Shown: in pieces, positions 46,064-54,616 of the stretch
Position numbering within the stretch: the first letter of the stretch is position 1
Layout: every line of letters starts with the position of its first letter
Assembly: GCA_963823535.1 (NCBI GenBank)
Contig: CAWGLZ010000006.1
Location: 620,001-684,000 of the forward strand
Direction: 5' to 3'
Origin: RPQJ01 sp963823535
GTDB lineage: Bacteria > Pseudomonadota > Gammaproteobacteria > Steroidobacterales > Steroidobacteraceae
Length of the DNA stretch: 64,000 nucleotides
The notes under the pieces: model-generated
What the model was told of the DNA's origin: nothing
What the model saw: only the letters and a program-made list of their open reading frames with translations
The model's database searches: none
Made by a program: the position numbers and the translations under genes

Positions 46064-48061
46064 TCACCAGTGGATGCCGCGCATCAGCGAGGCGAAGATC
46101 ATCGCTTCGCGGGTCGCCGGCCGCTCGCCTTCGCCCTCGCGCTTGCCATGAGCCGCCGCGGAATCCGGGAACATCCGGTACGCGGAGTTCATGACGACCT
46201 CCGACATCTTCGGCATCACGAGGTGCATGATCTCCGCCATCACGCCGAGGCGCGTGGCGATGCGCTGCGGCTTGCGGATGATCGCGTCGGCGATCATGTC
46301 CGCCGCCTCCTCGGGCGAGATGATGGTCGGCATCTCCTCGTAGATCTTGGTCGGCGCGATCATCGGCGTGCGCACCAGCGGCATGTTGATGATCGTGAAG
46401 TGCACGCCCTCGTCGTGGAACTCGGAGGCCGCGCAGCGTGCAAACGACTCGAGCGCCGCCTTGGATGCCACGTAGGCCGAGAACCGCGGCGCGTTGGTCA
46501 GCACGCCGATCGACGACACGTTGATCACGTGGCCGTCCCTGCGCGCCGTCATGGACGGCAGCAGGTTCATCGTCAGGCGCACGCAGGCGAAGTAGTTCAG
46601 CTGCATGGTGCGCTCGAAGTCGTGGAACCGGTCGTACGACAGCGCGAGCGAGCGGCGGATCGAGCGGCCGGCGTTGTTCACCAGCACGTCCACCTTGCCG
46701 AAGTCCTTCAGGATGTCCTTCGCGAGCTGGTCGTTCGCCGCATAGTCGGTGATGTCGCAGGAGTAGGTCTTCGCCTGGCCGCCGAGGTCGGTGATGCGCT
46801 TGCGCACCTCGGCGAGCTTCTCCTCGTCGCGCGCGACGATCACGACCTTGCCGCCCGCCTCCGCGATGCGCAGAGCGGCCGCCTCGCCGATGCCCGAGGA
46901 ACCGCCCGTAATGACGACCACCTTGCCCTTCACGGCGCCGCGCAGGCTGCGGTCGATGGAGAGATCCGGGTCGAGCTGGCGCTCCCAGTAGTCCCACAAC
47001 CGCCAGGCGTAGTCCTCCAGCACCGGGATGCGGATCTTCGCCTTGTCGAGGATCTTCTGCGTGTCGCTCGAGTCGAAGCGCGTCGGGTAGTTCATGAACT
47101 GCAGGACCGACTTCGGGATCTGCAGGTCGCGCAGCACCTGGTTGAAGACGTTCTGGATCGGCCGGGTCCGCTCCACCGACTTCGTCACGGCCTCCGGCAC
47201 CATGTCGAAGACCTTGGGATCCAGCCGGAAAGCCATCTCGGGCGCGTGGGCCGCGCGCGCGAAGACGTTCAGCACCTCGCCGACACGACGCGTCTTCGGA
47301 TCGGTGAGGTGGAAGCAGCGGCCGTCGAGTTTCGGCTGGTGCGCCAGGTGCACCATGGCGTTCACGACGTAGTCCACGGGCACGAGGTTCATGTAGCCAC
47401 CCTCGACGCCGATGAGCGGCATCCAGCGCGGCCACGATTCGCGCAACCTCTGCAGCGCCTTGAAGAAGTAGTACGGACCGTCGATCTTGTCGATGAAGCC
47501 CGTCTGCGAATGGCCCACGACGATGCCGGGCCGGTAGACCCGGAACGGGATCCGGCCGTTCGACCGCACCAGGGCCTCGGAATCGTGCTTCGTGCGATGG
47601 TAGGGATGGTCGAGTTCCTCGGCCTCCTCGAACATGTCCTCGGTGAACGTGCCCCGGTAGAGACCTGCGGCCGCGATCGAACTCACGAGATGGAAGCAGC
47701 CGGCCTTCACGGCCTCGGCAAACGCGAGCGCGCCCTCCGTACCGACGATGTTGGCCTTCTGCATCGCCTCCGCGCTGGCCTCGATGTCGTACACGGCACC
47801 GAGGTGGAACAGGTGCTTGACCTTGCCCTTGAGCCGGGTGAGATCGCCCTTCGACACCCCGAGCTTCGGCTGCGCCAGGTCGCCCTTGATCGGCACGACG
47901 CGCTTGATGCTGTCCTTGCCCCAGAACTCGCGCAGCTCGTCGAGCTTGCCCACGGACTTCGGCCGCACCAGCACGTAGATCGTGCCCTTGCCGCGCTGCA
48001 GCAGCGACTGCACCAGGAAACGTCCGATGAAGCCGGTCGCGCCGGTCACGAAATAGGTCAT
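46064..48061 (-). CDS. Bifunctional fatty acyl-CoA/ACP reductase (Maqu_2507 type)
   Basis: 665 residues, close to the 661 of Marinobacter Maqu_2507, and similar along its length. N-terminal extended SDR: MTYFVTGATGFIGRFLVQ, HLFHLGAVYDIEAS, DHPYHRTKHDSEALV and PFRVYRPGIVVGHSQTG. C-terminal classical SDR from ~380: VVITGGSSGIGEAAALRIA, VNNAGRSIRRSLALSYDRFH, INVSSIGVLTNAPRFSAYVASK. Maqu_2507 reduces fatty acyl-CoA or acyl-ACP to fatty alcohol with NADPH in two steps; the same activity is inferred. GGGAG precedes the ATG. No wax-ester synthase is present. Confidence 0.88.
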   Translation of the reverse strand: MTYFVTGATGFIGRFLVQSLLQRGKGTIYVLVRPKSVGKLDELREFWGKDSIKRVVPIKGDLAQPKLGVSKGDLTRLKGKVKHLFHLGAVYDIEASAEAMQKANIVGTEGALAFAEAVKAGCFHLVSSIAAAGLYRGTFTEDMFEEAEELDHPYHRTKHDSEALVRSNGRIPFRVYRPGIVVGHSQTGFIDKIDGPYYFFKALQRLRESWPRWMPLIGVEGGYMNLVPVDYVVNAMVHLAHQPKLDGRCFHLTDPKTRRVGEVLNVFARAAHAPEMAFRLDPKVFDMVPEAVTKSVERTRPIQNVFNQVLRDLQIPKSVLQFMNYPTRFDSSDTQKILDKAKIRIPVLEDYAWRLWDYWERQLDPDLSIDRSLRGAVKGKVVVITGGSSGIGEAAALRIAEAGGKVVIVARDEEKLAEVRKRITDLGGQAKTYSCDITDYAANDQLAKDILKDFGKVDVLVNNAGRSIRRSLALSYDRFHDFERTMQLNYFACVRLTMNLLPSMTARRDGHVINVSSIGVLTNAPRFSAYVASKAALESFARCAASEFHDEGVHFTIINMPLVRTPMIAPTKIYEEMPTIISPEEAADMIADAIIRKPQRIATRLGVMAEIMHLVMPKMSEVVMNSAYRMFPDSAAAHGKREGEGERPATREAMIFASLMRGIHW

Positions 48062-48486
48062 GCATGTCTCCCCAGCACTCGGGAGCCGCGGGAGGGTCCG
48101 CGCTTGCCCGGTTTTTGCGGCTACCTTAGGGGCGGGGCGTTGCAGGTCAACGTGGCGACGGGTCGGGGACGGTGCCACATGACCACACCCGGTCAGGAGC
48201 GAATGTCGAACGTCGTCGACGTCCTGATGCCGACCGTCACCGGTGCGCTCGGGAGTCGCATCCGGGAGCAGGATCCTGACCCGGAGGGCCTCACGCTGCG
48301 AGCCTGGCTACCGGTCGACCCGAACACGCTGAGGCGCCGTCCACGCTCGGCAACCATTTCGGACCGGGGTGCGTCGACATCACGGAAAGTACCTAGCCTG
48401 CGGATTGACACAGTGCAGCATAAGACTAGGATTCAGCCACAATAGGATCGACATCCAGCGGCGGCTACGACCGCGAGGGAGTTCGA
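48062..48486. other. Intergenic region between the acyl reductase and phasin genes
   Basis: 425 bases without a gene I can support. A sigma-70-type promoter for the phasin lies near its right end. Short frames on both strands (about 72-88 codons) lack convincing starts or familiar sequence. No repeat or strong hairpin was seen. Confidence 0.6.
48405..48432 (+). promoter_or_regulatory. Sigma-70 promoter for the phasin gene
   Basis: A perfect -35 box TTGACA and a -10 box TAGGAT (four of six) are separated by 16 bases. Transcription would start near 48439, giving a leader of about 48 bases before the phasin ATG, which has GGGAG in the expected place. Confidence 0.55.
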
Positions 48487-49026
48487 ATGGCTGCGCGAAA
48501 AAAGAAGGGTCAGGCCGGGTCAGGCCCGCGTCGAACCCGGGCGAAGACGTCCAAGGCTCCCGCGAACGTGGTGGAAGGCGTGCAGCAGATCTGGCTCGCG
48601 GGAATGGGTGCGATCGCCAGGGCCCAGAAGGAAGGTCCCGCCGCTTTCCAGGATGCCGTGGCGGATGGTTTCAAGCTTCTGACGCAGTCGCGCTCCAGCG
48701 CCGAGAAGATGATCCGCGACGTTTTCGGGTCTGCGCAGGGTTCCGTCCAGTCGCGGCTGGACTCGGCCCGCGACCAGGCCACCGAGACCTGGGACAACCT
48801 CGAGGTCCTGTTCCAGAGCCGGGTCCAGCGGGCACTGCAGCAGATCGGCGTGCCCACTGCCGAGGAGATCCGGTTGCTCACCCGACGGGTGGCGGAACTC
48901 AACGACAACGTCAAGTCGCTCGCGGCCCGGCCCGCACGCCGCAAGCGTCCCTCCGGCCCGGCGAAGCGCAAGGGCGCGCGCCCGAAGGCGAAGGCCCGGT
49001 CGAAAGTGAAACGCGGGTCCAGATGA
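48487..49026 (+). CDS. Phasin family (PHA granule-associated) protein
   Basis: 179 residues. A basic N-terminus, a central amphipathic helical region (VEGVQQIWLAGMGAIARAQ, GPAAFQDAVADGFKLL, DNLEVLFQSRVQRALQQIGVPTAEEI) and a C-terminal tail rich in lysine, arginine, alanine and proline. The VPTAEEIRLLTRRVAELN stretch marks the poly(hydroxyalkanoate)-granule protein family (PhaI/PhaF-like), whose basic tail can bind DNA. It coats PHA granules. No PHA synthase is in the window. Confidence 0.87.
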   Translation: MAARKKKGQAGSGPRRTRAKTSKAPANVVEGVQQIWLAGMGAIARAQKEGPAAFQDAVADGFKLLTQSRSSAEKMIRDVFGSAQGSVQSRLDSARDQATETWDNLEVLFQSRVQRALQQIGVPTAEEIRLLTRRVAELNDNVKSLAARPARRKRPSGPAKRKGARPKAKARSKVKRGSR

Positions 49027-49048
49027 GAAGCCTCCAGGCGGCGCCACG

Positions 49049-50284
49049 ATGCTAGACCTGCAGCCCGCTGAACGACATTCCCCATCGAGCCGGCGCAGGT
49101 TCGGGCTTGCGCTTGCCGGCGGCGGGCCGCTGGGCGCGTTCTACGAAGTCGGCGCCCTGCATGCGATCGGCGAGGCCTGCGAAGGCCTGGATCTGACCGA
49201 TCTCGACCTGTACGTGGGCGTGAGTTCGGGCGCCATGATCGCCGCGGGGCTGGTCAACGGCTACGACACCACCGACATGGGCGTGGTGTTCATCCATAAC
49301 GCCTCGCTCGACTACCCGATGCGGCCGGGCCTCTTCCTGCGGCCGGCTTTTCGCGAGTATTTCTCGCGGATCGCCGCAATCCCGGGGCTCGCCTCGGACA
49401 TCTTCACGCAGTACCTGCGCGACCCGGGCAAGGACTGGGCCGAGATGATCGACCCGCTCGGCCGACTGCTGCCCACCGGCTTGTGCGACAACCGGCCGTT
49501 CGAGCGATTCCTCGCACAGATGTTCTCCGGACACGGCCGGACGAACGATTTCCGCGAGTTGCGCCGCCGCCTTTACGTCGTCGCGACTGAACTCAACAGC
49601 GGCTACTCGGTCCGCTTTGGCGAACCCGGCCACGATCACGTACCGATCTCGCGCGCAATCCAGGCGAGCACCGCGTTGCCGGGCCTCTATCCGCCGGTGC
49701 CGATCGACGGGCACGTCTACGTGGACGGCGCGCTGATGCGCACCATGAACGCCTCGCTGCTGCTGGACGACGGCGCGGATTTCGTCATCTGCATCAATCC
49801 GCTGGTCGCCTTCGACGCATCGAGCGTGCCTGCACACCGCAATGGCCACCGCAAGGACCTCGACCTCACGCACGGCGGCCTGCCCACGGTCCTCAGCCAG
49901 ACCTTCCGGGCGCTCATCCAGTCGCGCATGCAGGTGGGCATGCGGACCTACAAGCAGAGCTATCCGCATACCGACGTGGTCCTCTTCGAGCCCGACCGCG
50001 GCGACGACGAACTGTTCTTCAAGAACGTCTTCCGCTACGCGGACCGCAAGCGACTCGCCGAACACGCCTACCAGCGTACGCGCCGGGATCTGCTTGCGAA
50101 CGCCGACGGTCTCGAGGCGATCCTCGCTCGTCACGGCGTCCGCCTGCGCCGGGACCTGCTCGAGGACCCCTCGCGCAGCTTTACGTCGGCGGTCCGCGAG
50201 CGCGGACGCCGGCTCGAGCCCGTCACCGGCTCGCTGCACCGGACGCTCGACAGGCTCGAATCGACGCTGCAGACGCTGGGCTGA
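49049..50284 (+). CDS. Patatin-like phospholipase
   Basis: 411 residues. Oxyanion motif ALAGGGPLGAFYEVG, nucleophile GVSSGA (Ser59 of GxSxG) and catalytic aspartate in VYVDGALMRTMNAS. No signal peptide, so probably cytoplasmic or membrane-peripheral. The Ser-Asp dyad hydrolyses acyl esters; in this setting, 22 bases after the phasin, a role in lipid or PHA-granule turnover is plausible but inferred. Five bases from the next gene. Confidence 0.88.
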   Translation: MLDLQPAERHSPSSRRRFGLALAGGGPLGAFYEVGALHAIGEACEGLDLTDLDLYVGVSSGAMIAAGLVNGYDTTDMGVVFIHNASLDYPMRPGLFLRPAFREYFSRIAAIPGLASDIFTQYLRDPGKDWAEMIDPLGRLLPTGLCDNRPFERFLAQMFSGHGRTNDFRELRRRLYVVATELNSGYSVRFGEPGHDHVPISRAIQASTALPGLYPPVPIDGHVYVDGALMRTMNASLLLDDGADFVICINPLVAFDASSVPAHRNGHRKDLDLTHGGLPTVLSQTFRALIQSRMQVGMRTYKQSYPHTDVVLFEPDRGDDELFFKNVFRYADRKRLAEHAYQRTRRDLLANADGLEAILARHGVRLRRDLLEDPSRSFTSAVRERGRRLEPVTGSLHRTLDRLESTLQTLG

Positions 50285-50288
50285 ACCG

Positions 50289-51051
50289 GTGAAGATCCTG
50301 GGCGTGAAGATCGGCGATGCGCGCCGCGGGCGCGGTGAGCCCGGCGACCTCGGTCGCCTGCTCGAGCGCAACGCCGCGCTGCGCAACGTCTTTGCGGCGA
50401 CGCCCGAGATGTACGACCGGCTCGGCGAACTGCAGCGCTGGCAGTCCGAACGCCTGCTGCGCAGTCACGCCGACCTGCGCGCCAGCCCGCGCTATCGGGC
50501 TGCCGTCGAGTTCTTCTTCAACGAGCTCTACGGCGGCGGCGATCCGCGCGCCCGGGATCGCGACCTGCAGCGCGTGCAGCGCGTCATGGAGAAACTGCTG
50601 CCCACCGACGCGCTGCGGGCGCTGACGCTCGCCATCGAACTCGAGGTCCTTTCGCAGGAACTCGATGCCGACGTCGTGCGCGCACTGGCACCCGGGCCCA
50701 TCACGGCCGAGACCTACGCGGACGCCTATCGCAAGAGCCGGCCGCCGTGCGGACCGGGAGCGACAGATCGCGTTGCTCGACGTGATCGGCGGCTACCTCG
50801 ACGACGTCGTGCGAAAGCCCATCATCCGCGGACTGGTGCGGCTCGCGCGTGGTCCGGCACACGCGGCGGGTTTCGGCGCCCTGCAGGAGTTCCTGGAGCG
50901 GGGTCTCGACGCCTTCGAAGCCATGCACGGTGCGGGTGAGTTCCTCGCTACGCTGCGCGAACGCGAGCTGCGCGCCATGGATCGGGTCCTGGCCGGAGTG
51001 CCCGATCCGTTCGAGTTCGAGGCACCGCACGCCCGGGGCCCGGCACCGTGA
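50289..51051 (+). CDS. FFLEELY-motif protein (one-base frameshift)
   Basis: About 253 residues when joined, from a GTG start. Helical protein with the family signature AAVEFFFNELYGG followed by GGDPRARDRDLQRVQRVMEKLLP. The frame changes near 50730-50745, between AETYADAYRK and GRRADRERQIALLDVIGGYL, equal to one inserted base. The rest (VVRKPIIRGLVRLARGPAHAAGFGALQEFLERG, last part GALQEFLERG) matches the family end. Function unknown. The position after phasin and patatin suggests a lipid-related role. Confidence 0.75.
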
Positions 51052-51671
51052 GTCCGGCGCCGAAGAAGAAGTCGAAAGCACCCCTGCGGCGGAAGCCGGC
51101 GGTACAGGTGGAGCTGGACCTGCCTCCGCCGTCGGGCACCGACCTTCTGCCCGAAGGCCTCGAGCCGGATCCCGAGTGGTGGCAGACAGCCTGGTTCGTC
51201 GGCGCACTGGCCTGTGCTGCCGTCGTGCTCCTCGCGCTGACCATCGGGGCTCGCATGGCCTCGCACCGTGACCGGCAGCACGCCGCAGAGCTCGAGGCGC
51301 GCGTCAGGACCCTGACCCTGCGTCCGGCGACGCAGGTGCGTGCGTTGCAGGTGTCCCCCAACCCCGTGAGCTGGTCCGCGGCTCCGGATGCCACGCTGCG
51401 CTGGCCGGAGCCTCCCGAACTGCTCGACGTCCATCTGCCCGTCGCGTATTCGGACTTCAAGGTGTTTGCCGTGACGATCGACAAGGTGGATGCCGGTCGC
51501 CTGCTCGACCTGCAACGCATCACGCCGGATTCCAATCGCGAGCTGCGACTGTCCCTCAACAGTTCGGCCTTCGGCCCCGGGGAGTATCGCGTCCGGCTGC
51601 AGGGCTACACGTGGCGCGGGGAGCGGATCGACGCCGGCTGGGTCCGGTGGGTCGTGCAGCCGCCGGAGTGA
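51048..51671 (+). CDS. Single-pass membrane protein of unknown function
   Basis: 207 residues. The GTG start overlaps the previous stop (GTGA). A lysine/proline-rich N-terminus (~60 residues) precedes one transmembrane helix (WFVGALACAAVVLLALTIGA), a short coiled stretch (RDRQHAAELEARVRTL) and a beta-rich extracytoplasmic domain (~90-207, ending GYTWRGERIDAGWVRWVVQ). The topology resembles an anti-sigma-like or scaffold protein, but I recognise no family. Translational coupling ties it to the FFLEELY gene. Confidence 0.7.
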   Translation: MSPAPKKKSKAPLRRKPAVQVELDLPPPSGTDLLPEGLEPDPEWWQTAWFVGALACAAVVLLALTIGARMASHRDRQHAAELEARVRTLTLRPATQVRALQVSPNPVSWSAAPDATLRWPEPPELLDVHLPVAYSDFKVFAVTIDKVDAGRLLDLQRITPDSNRELRLSLNSSAFGPGEYRVRLQGYTWRGERIDAGWVRWVVQPPE

Positions 51672-51694
51672 TTGCCTGGGGCTGCAGGACCCTC

Positions 51695-51841
51695 GGGTGA
51701 ACGCATTGCGGGCAGGGTGTCTCCCGAGTCGCGGCACGGGCGCTTGGTCGGGAGACACCCTGCCCGCAACGCCGATACGCCGCGCCTGAGCGAGCCGCCG
51801 GAAGAACCGGCCGCTCGCACGGCGCAAGCAACGTTGACCGG
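51695..51841 (-). repeat. Structured repeat element, copy 1
   Basis: In minus-strand order: conserved ACGTTGCTTGCGCCGTGCG (51834-51816), a small hairpin with CCGG arms (51792-51816), GCTCAGGCGC, then a perfect 22-bp stem (arms 51707-51728 and 51749-51770) around a 20-base loop CCAAGCGCCCGTGCCGCGAC, then GTTCACCCG. The stem sequence differs from copy 2 although the loop and the flanking blocks match. Confidence 0.8.
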
Positions 51842-51960
51842 ATTCCGCCGGACGCGCGGCATCAATATCTGAGCCGGGCGACCCCTGAGTCACCGCGGGG
51901 GCAAGCTCTGAGCTGGAATGCGCTGGCGTTTCTCGCGTGCCGCGGTCTTTCAGCAGCGCC

Positions 51961-52105
51961 CGGTGGACGTTGCTTGCGCCGTGCGGAGTCCGCCGCCAGG
52001 CGGACGCAGCTCAGGCGCTGAGTGTCCGGCACGCTGGCCGGGGGCGGTTCCGACCAAGCGCCGTGTGCGACTCGGAACCGCCCCCGGCCAGCGTGCGTGA
52101 ACCCG
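51961..52105 (+). repeat. Structured repeat element, copy 2
   Basis: In plus-strand order: conserved ACGTTGCTTGCGCCGTGCG (51967-51985), a small perfect hairpin GTCCGCC-GCCA-GGCGGAC (51988-52005), GCTCAGGCGC, then a perfect 24-bp stem (arms 52030-52053 and 52072-52095) around an 18-base loop CCAAGCGCCGTGTGCGAC, then GTGAACCCG. The right end lies close to the converging permease gene. Confidence 0.8.
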
Positions 52106-52117
52106 CTCCGGTGACCA

Positions 52118-54616
52118 CTACTGCGTCTGCCTGAGCGTCGCGACCGGCGGCTGCGTCACCACCGAGCGTGCCGCGAGCACGCCCGCGACCCCGACCAGCA
52201 GGGCGCCTCCCACGATCCCCACGATCCAAACCATGGGATCCGGGGCGTACTTGAGATCGAAGACCTCGCGGGCGAGGAAATACCCGGCCACGGTCGCACC
52301 TGCGGCCGCCAGCACGCCCGCGAGCAGGCCGAGCGCCGTGAACTCCGCCGCGACGCCCTTGAACACCACCCGACGGCTCGCCCCGAGCGTGCGCAGCATC
52401 GCGCTCTCGTAGCGCCGTTCGTCGCGCGTTGCCTGGACGGCCGCCAGCAGCACCACGAGCCCGGCGGCCAGCGTGAACAGGAACACGTACTGGACGGCCA
52501 GCGCGGCCTTGTCCATCACGTCGCGCACCTGGCTCAGCAGGGCATCGAGGTCGATGATCGTCACCTCCGGAAAGCGGCGCACCAGGTCCACGAGCGCGGG
52601 CCGCTGCTCCGGCTTCACGTGGACGCTCGTGATGAGCGTGCCGGTCACGTCTTCGAGCACGCCGGGCGAGAAGACCATGAAAAAGTTGGGCTGGAACGAG
52701 TCCCAGCGGACGTCGCGCAGGCTGGTCACCTGCGCGCTGATCTCCTCACCCGCCACGTCGTAGCGGACCGTGTCGCCGATCTCGAGGCCCAGCAGGCCGG
52801 CGAATTCCTGCTCCACGGACACGCGCGCGCCGCCGGCGTCGCCGTCCCGCCACCACTCGCCCGCCAGCAGCCGGTTGTCATCGCGCAGTTCGCGCGCCCA
52901 GGTGAGGTTGGCCTCGCGCTCGACGAAACCCTGCGCACGCTCGGACTGGAACGCCAGGCGATCGACGGGCACGTCGTTGATGGCCGTGAGCCTTGCACGC
53001 ACCAGCGGAACGAGTTCGGTGGGCGGAAGTCCTCGCTCACGGAAGAACGACTCGATCGCCTCGCCTTCATCGGGACGGATGTTGATCATGAAATAGTTCG
53101 GCGCATCGACGGGCAGGCTCCGGCGCCAGTCCTCGAGGAGATCGTCCCGCACCAGCGCGAGCAGCAGCAGCACCATGAGTCCGAGCCCGAAGGCGACGAT
53201 CTGCACGACGCTGTCGCGGCCGCGCCTGGCAATGTTCGCGAGCCCGTAGCGCCAGGCCACGCCGACGCTGCGCCGCAACGGCGTCAGCGACTTGACCAGC
53301 CCCCAGCCCGCCAGCGCCAGCGCCACGAAGGTGACGCCGATCCCCGCCGCGACGTAGGAAACGAGGCGCGCGTCGCGCACCAGCCAGTAGAGCAGCGCGA
53401 GCACCGACCCGACGGCGAAGGCATACACGGCCGCGTACCGCAGGGGCGGTGGATCGAGATTGCGGCGCAGCACGCGGGCTGGCGGCACCCGCTTCAATTG
53501 CAGCAGCGGCGGCAGCGCGAAGCCGACCAGGACCGTGGTGGACGTGACGAGGCCCAGCCAGGCCGCGTCCGCTCCCGGGGGTGGAAGGTCGCCGCGGATC
53601 AGGTCGCGCAGAAGCCAGGCGAGTCCGGTCTGCGCGATGTAGCCCAGTCCGGTGCCGACGACCGTCACGGCGGCGGCAATCACGACGAGCTGGATGATCG
53701 TCTGGCGCAGCACGAATCCCTGGGACGCCCCCATGCATTTCATCAGCGCGACGTTGTCGAGGTGTCGCGTGGCATAGCGCCGTGCCGAGAGGGCGACGGC
53801 GATGGCCGAGAGCAGCACGCTCACCAGGCTGGCCAGCGCCAGGAACCGCCCGGCGCGGTCCGAGGAGGCACGGATCTGCGGACTGGCGTCCGCGATGGCC
53901 TGCAGCCGCTCCCCTGCGCTCTTGATCGCCTGGAGATGACCACGAAATTCCACGATCTCGCCGGGATCGCCTGCGAACAGCACCGCCCGGCTCACCCGGC
54001 TGCCGGGCTGGATCAGCCCGGTCGCCGGAACGTCGGCCAGGTTGATCATCAGGGTTGCGGACAGGTCGGCGAAGCCGGCGCCCTGGTCCGGCCGGTAGTC
54101 GAGAACCTGCGTCACCCGCACGCGATGCGCACCGACGGTGAGTTCGGTTCCCACCGGCACGCCGAGCCTGGCGAGCAGGCGGGAGTCCGCCCAGGCTTCG
54201 CCCGGCCCGGGAATCCCATCGGTCGCTCGTGCAGGCCCGAAGGGCTCGTCCGAGATCTTGAGGCGCCCCCGCAGCGGATATCCGCTGCCGACGGCGCGGA
54301 GCGCCACCAGGGAGGACTCCTCGCCGTGGAAGACCACGCTCGGCATGGAAAGGATCCGCGCCACGCGCAGGCCGCGCCGGACCGCTTCCGCGTCGTAGCC
54401 CTCGTCGATCGGACGCGGAGATTCCAGGCGCAGGTCGGCGGCGAGCACCTCACCCGCCTGCTGGTCGACCGCACGACCGACCCGGCTGGTGAAGAACCCG
54501 ACGGCCGTCAGCGAGGCCACCGCCACGAGCAGGGCGAGCAGCAGCACGGCCAGCTCCCCCGACTTCACGTCGCGCAGGAGGTTGCGCAGTGCGAATCGGA
54601 GCGAACGCATCGTCAC
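52118..54616 (-). CDS. FtsX-family ABC transporter permease (YbbP-like)
   Basis: About 832 residues. Two FtsX domains and roughly ten transmembrane helices (e.g. LAVLLLALLVAVASLTAVGFF, LALASLVSVLLSAIAVALSA). The GTG start overlaps the ATPase stop; an ATG two codons later (MRSLRFALRNLLRD) is equally possible. The order tesA, ybbA-like ATPase, ybbP-like permease is conserved in gammaproteobacteria. The substrate is not known; related MacB/LolCDE systems act on lipoproteins or peptides from the periplasmic side. Confidence 0.88.
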   Translation of the reverse strand: MTMRSLRFALRNLLRDVKSGELAVLLLALLVAVASLTAVGFFTSRVGRAVDQQAGEVLAADLRLESPRPIDEGYDAEAVRRGLRVARILSMPSVVFHGEESSLVALRAVGSGYPLRGRLKISDEPFGPARATDGIPGPGEAWADSRLLARLGVPVGTELTVGAHRVRVTQVLDYRPDQGAGFADLSATLMINLADVPATGLIQPGSRVSRAVLFAGDPGEIVEFRGHLQAIKSAGERLQAIADASPQIRASSDRAGRFLALASLVSVLLSAIAVALSARRYATRHLDNVALMKCMGASQGFVLRQTIIQLVVIAAAVTVVGTGLGYIAQTGLAWLLRDLIRGDLPPPGADAAWLGLVTSTTVLVGFALPPLLQLKRVPPARVLRRNLDPPPLRYAAVYAFAVGSVLALLYWLVRDARLVSYVAAGIGVTFVALALAGWGLVKSLTPLRRSVGVAWRYGLANIARRGRDSVVQIVAFGLGLMVLLLLALVRDDLLEDWRRSLPVDAPNYFMINIRPDEGEAIESFFRERGLPPTELVPLVRARLTAINDVPVDRLAFQSERAQGFVEREANLTWARELRDDNRLLAGEWWRDGDAGGARVSVEQEFAGLLGLEIGDTVRYDVAGEEISAQVTSLRDVRWDSFQPNFFMVFSPGVLEDVTGTLITSVHVKPEQRPALVDLVRRFPEVTIIDLDALLSQVRDVMDKAALAVQYVFLFTLAAGLVVLLAAVQATRDERRYESAMLRTLGASRRVVFKGVAAEFTALGLLAGVLAAAGATVAGYFLAREVFDLKYAPDPMVWIVGIVGGALLVGVAGVLAARSVVTQPPVATLRQTQ

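Larger units (their letters stand above)
51672..52117. other. Intergenic region filled by an inverted pair of structured repeats
   Basis: 446 bases between two unrelated operons with no gene I can support. It holds two copies of a ~146-base element in opposite orientation, separated by 119 bases with no further structure that I could see. Short open frames here follow the repeat arms and are not convincing genes. Confidence 0.75.

Noticed and set aside
48193..48411. 72-codon minus-strand frame upstream of the phasin
   Set aside because: No ribosome-binding site, no recognisable sequence, and it lies beside the phasin promoter on the other strand.
45872..48445. Long plus-strand frame opposite the acyl reductase
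   Set aside because: Antisense shadow; histidine/arginine/valine-rich composition typical of high-GC reversals.
48180..48445. 88-codon plus-strand frame starting ATG ACC ACA
   Set aside because: It runs through the TTGACA/TAGGAT promoter and has no family signature; possible but unsupported.
50793..51893. Minus-strand frames spanning the end of the phasin cluster and repeat copy 1
   Set aside because: Their translated ends come from the repeat arms; the rest is antisense to a supported gene.
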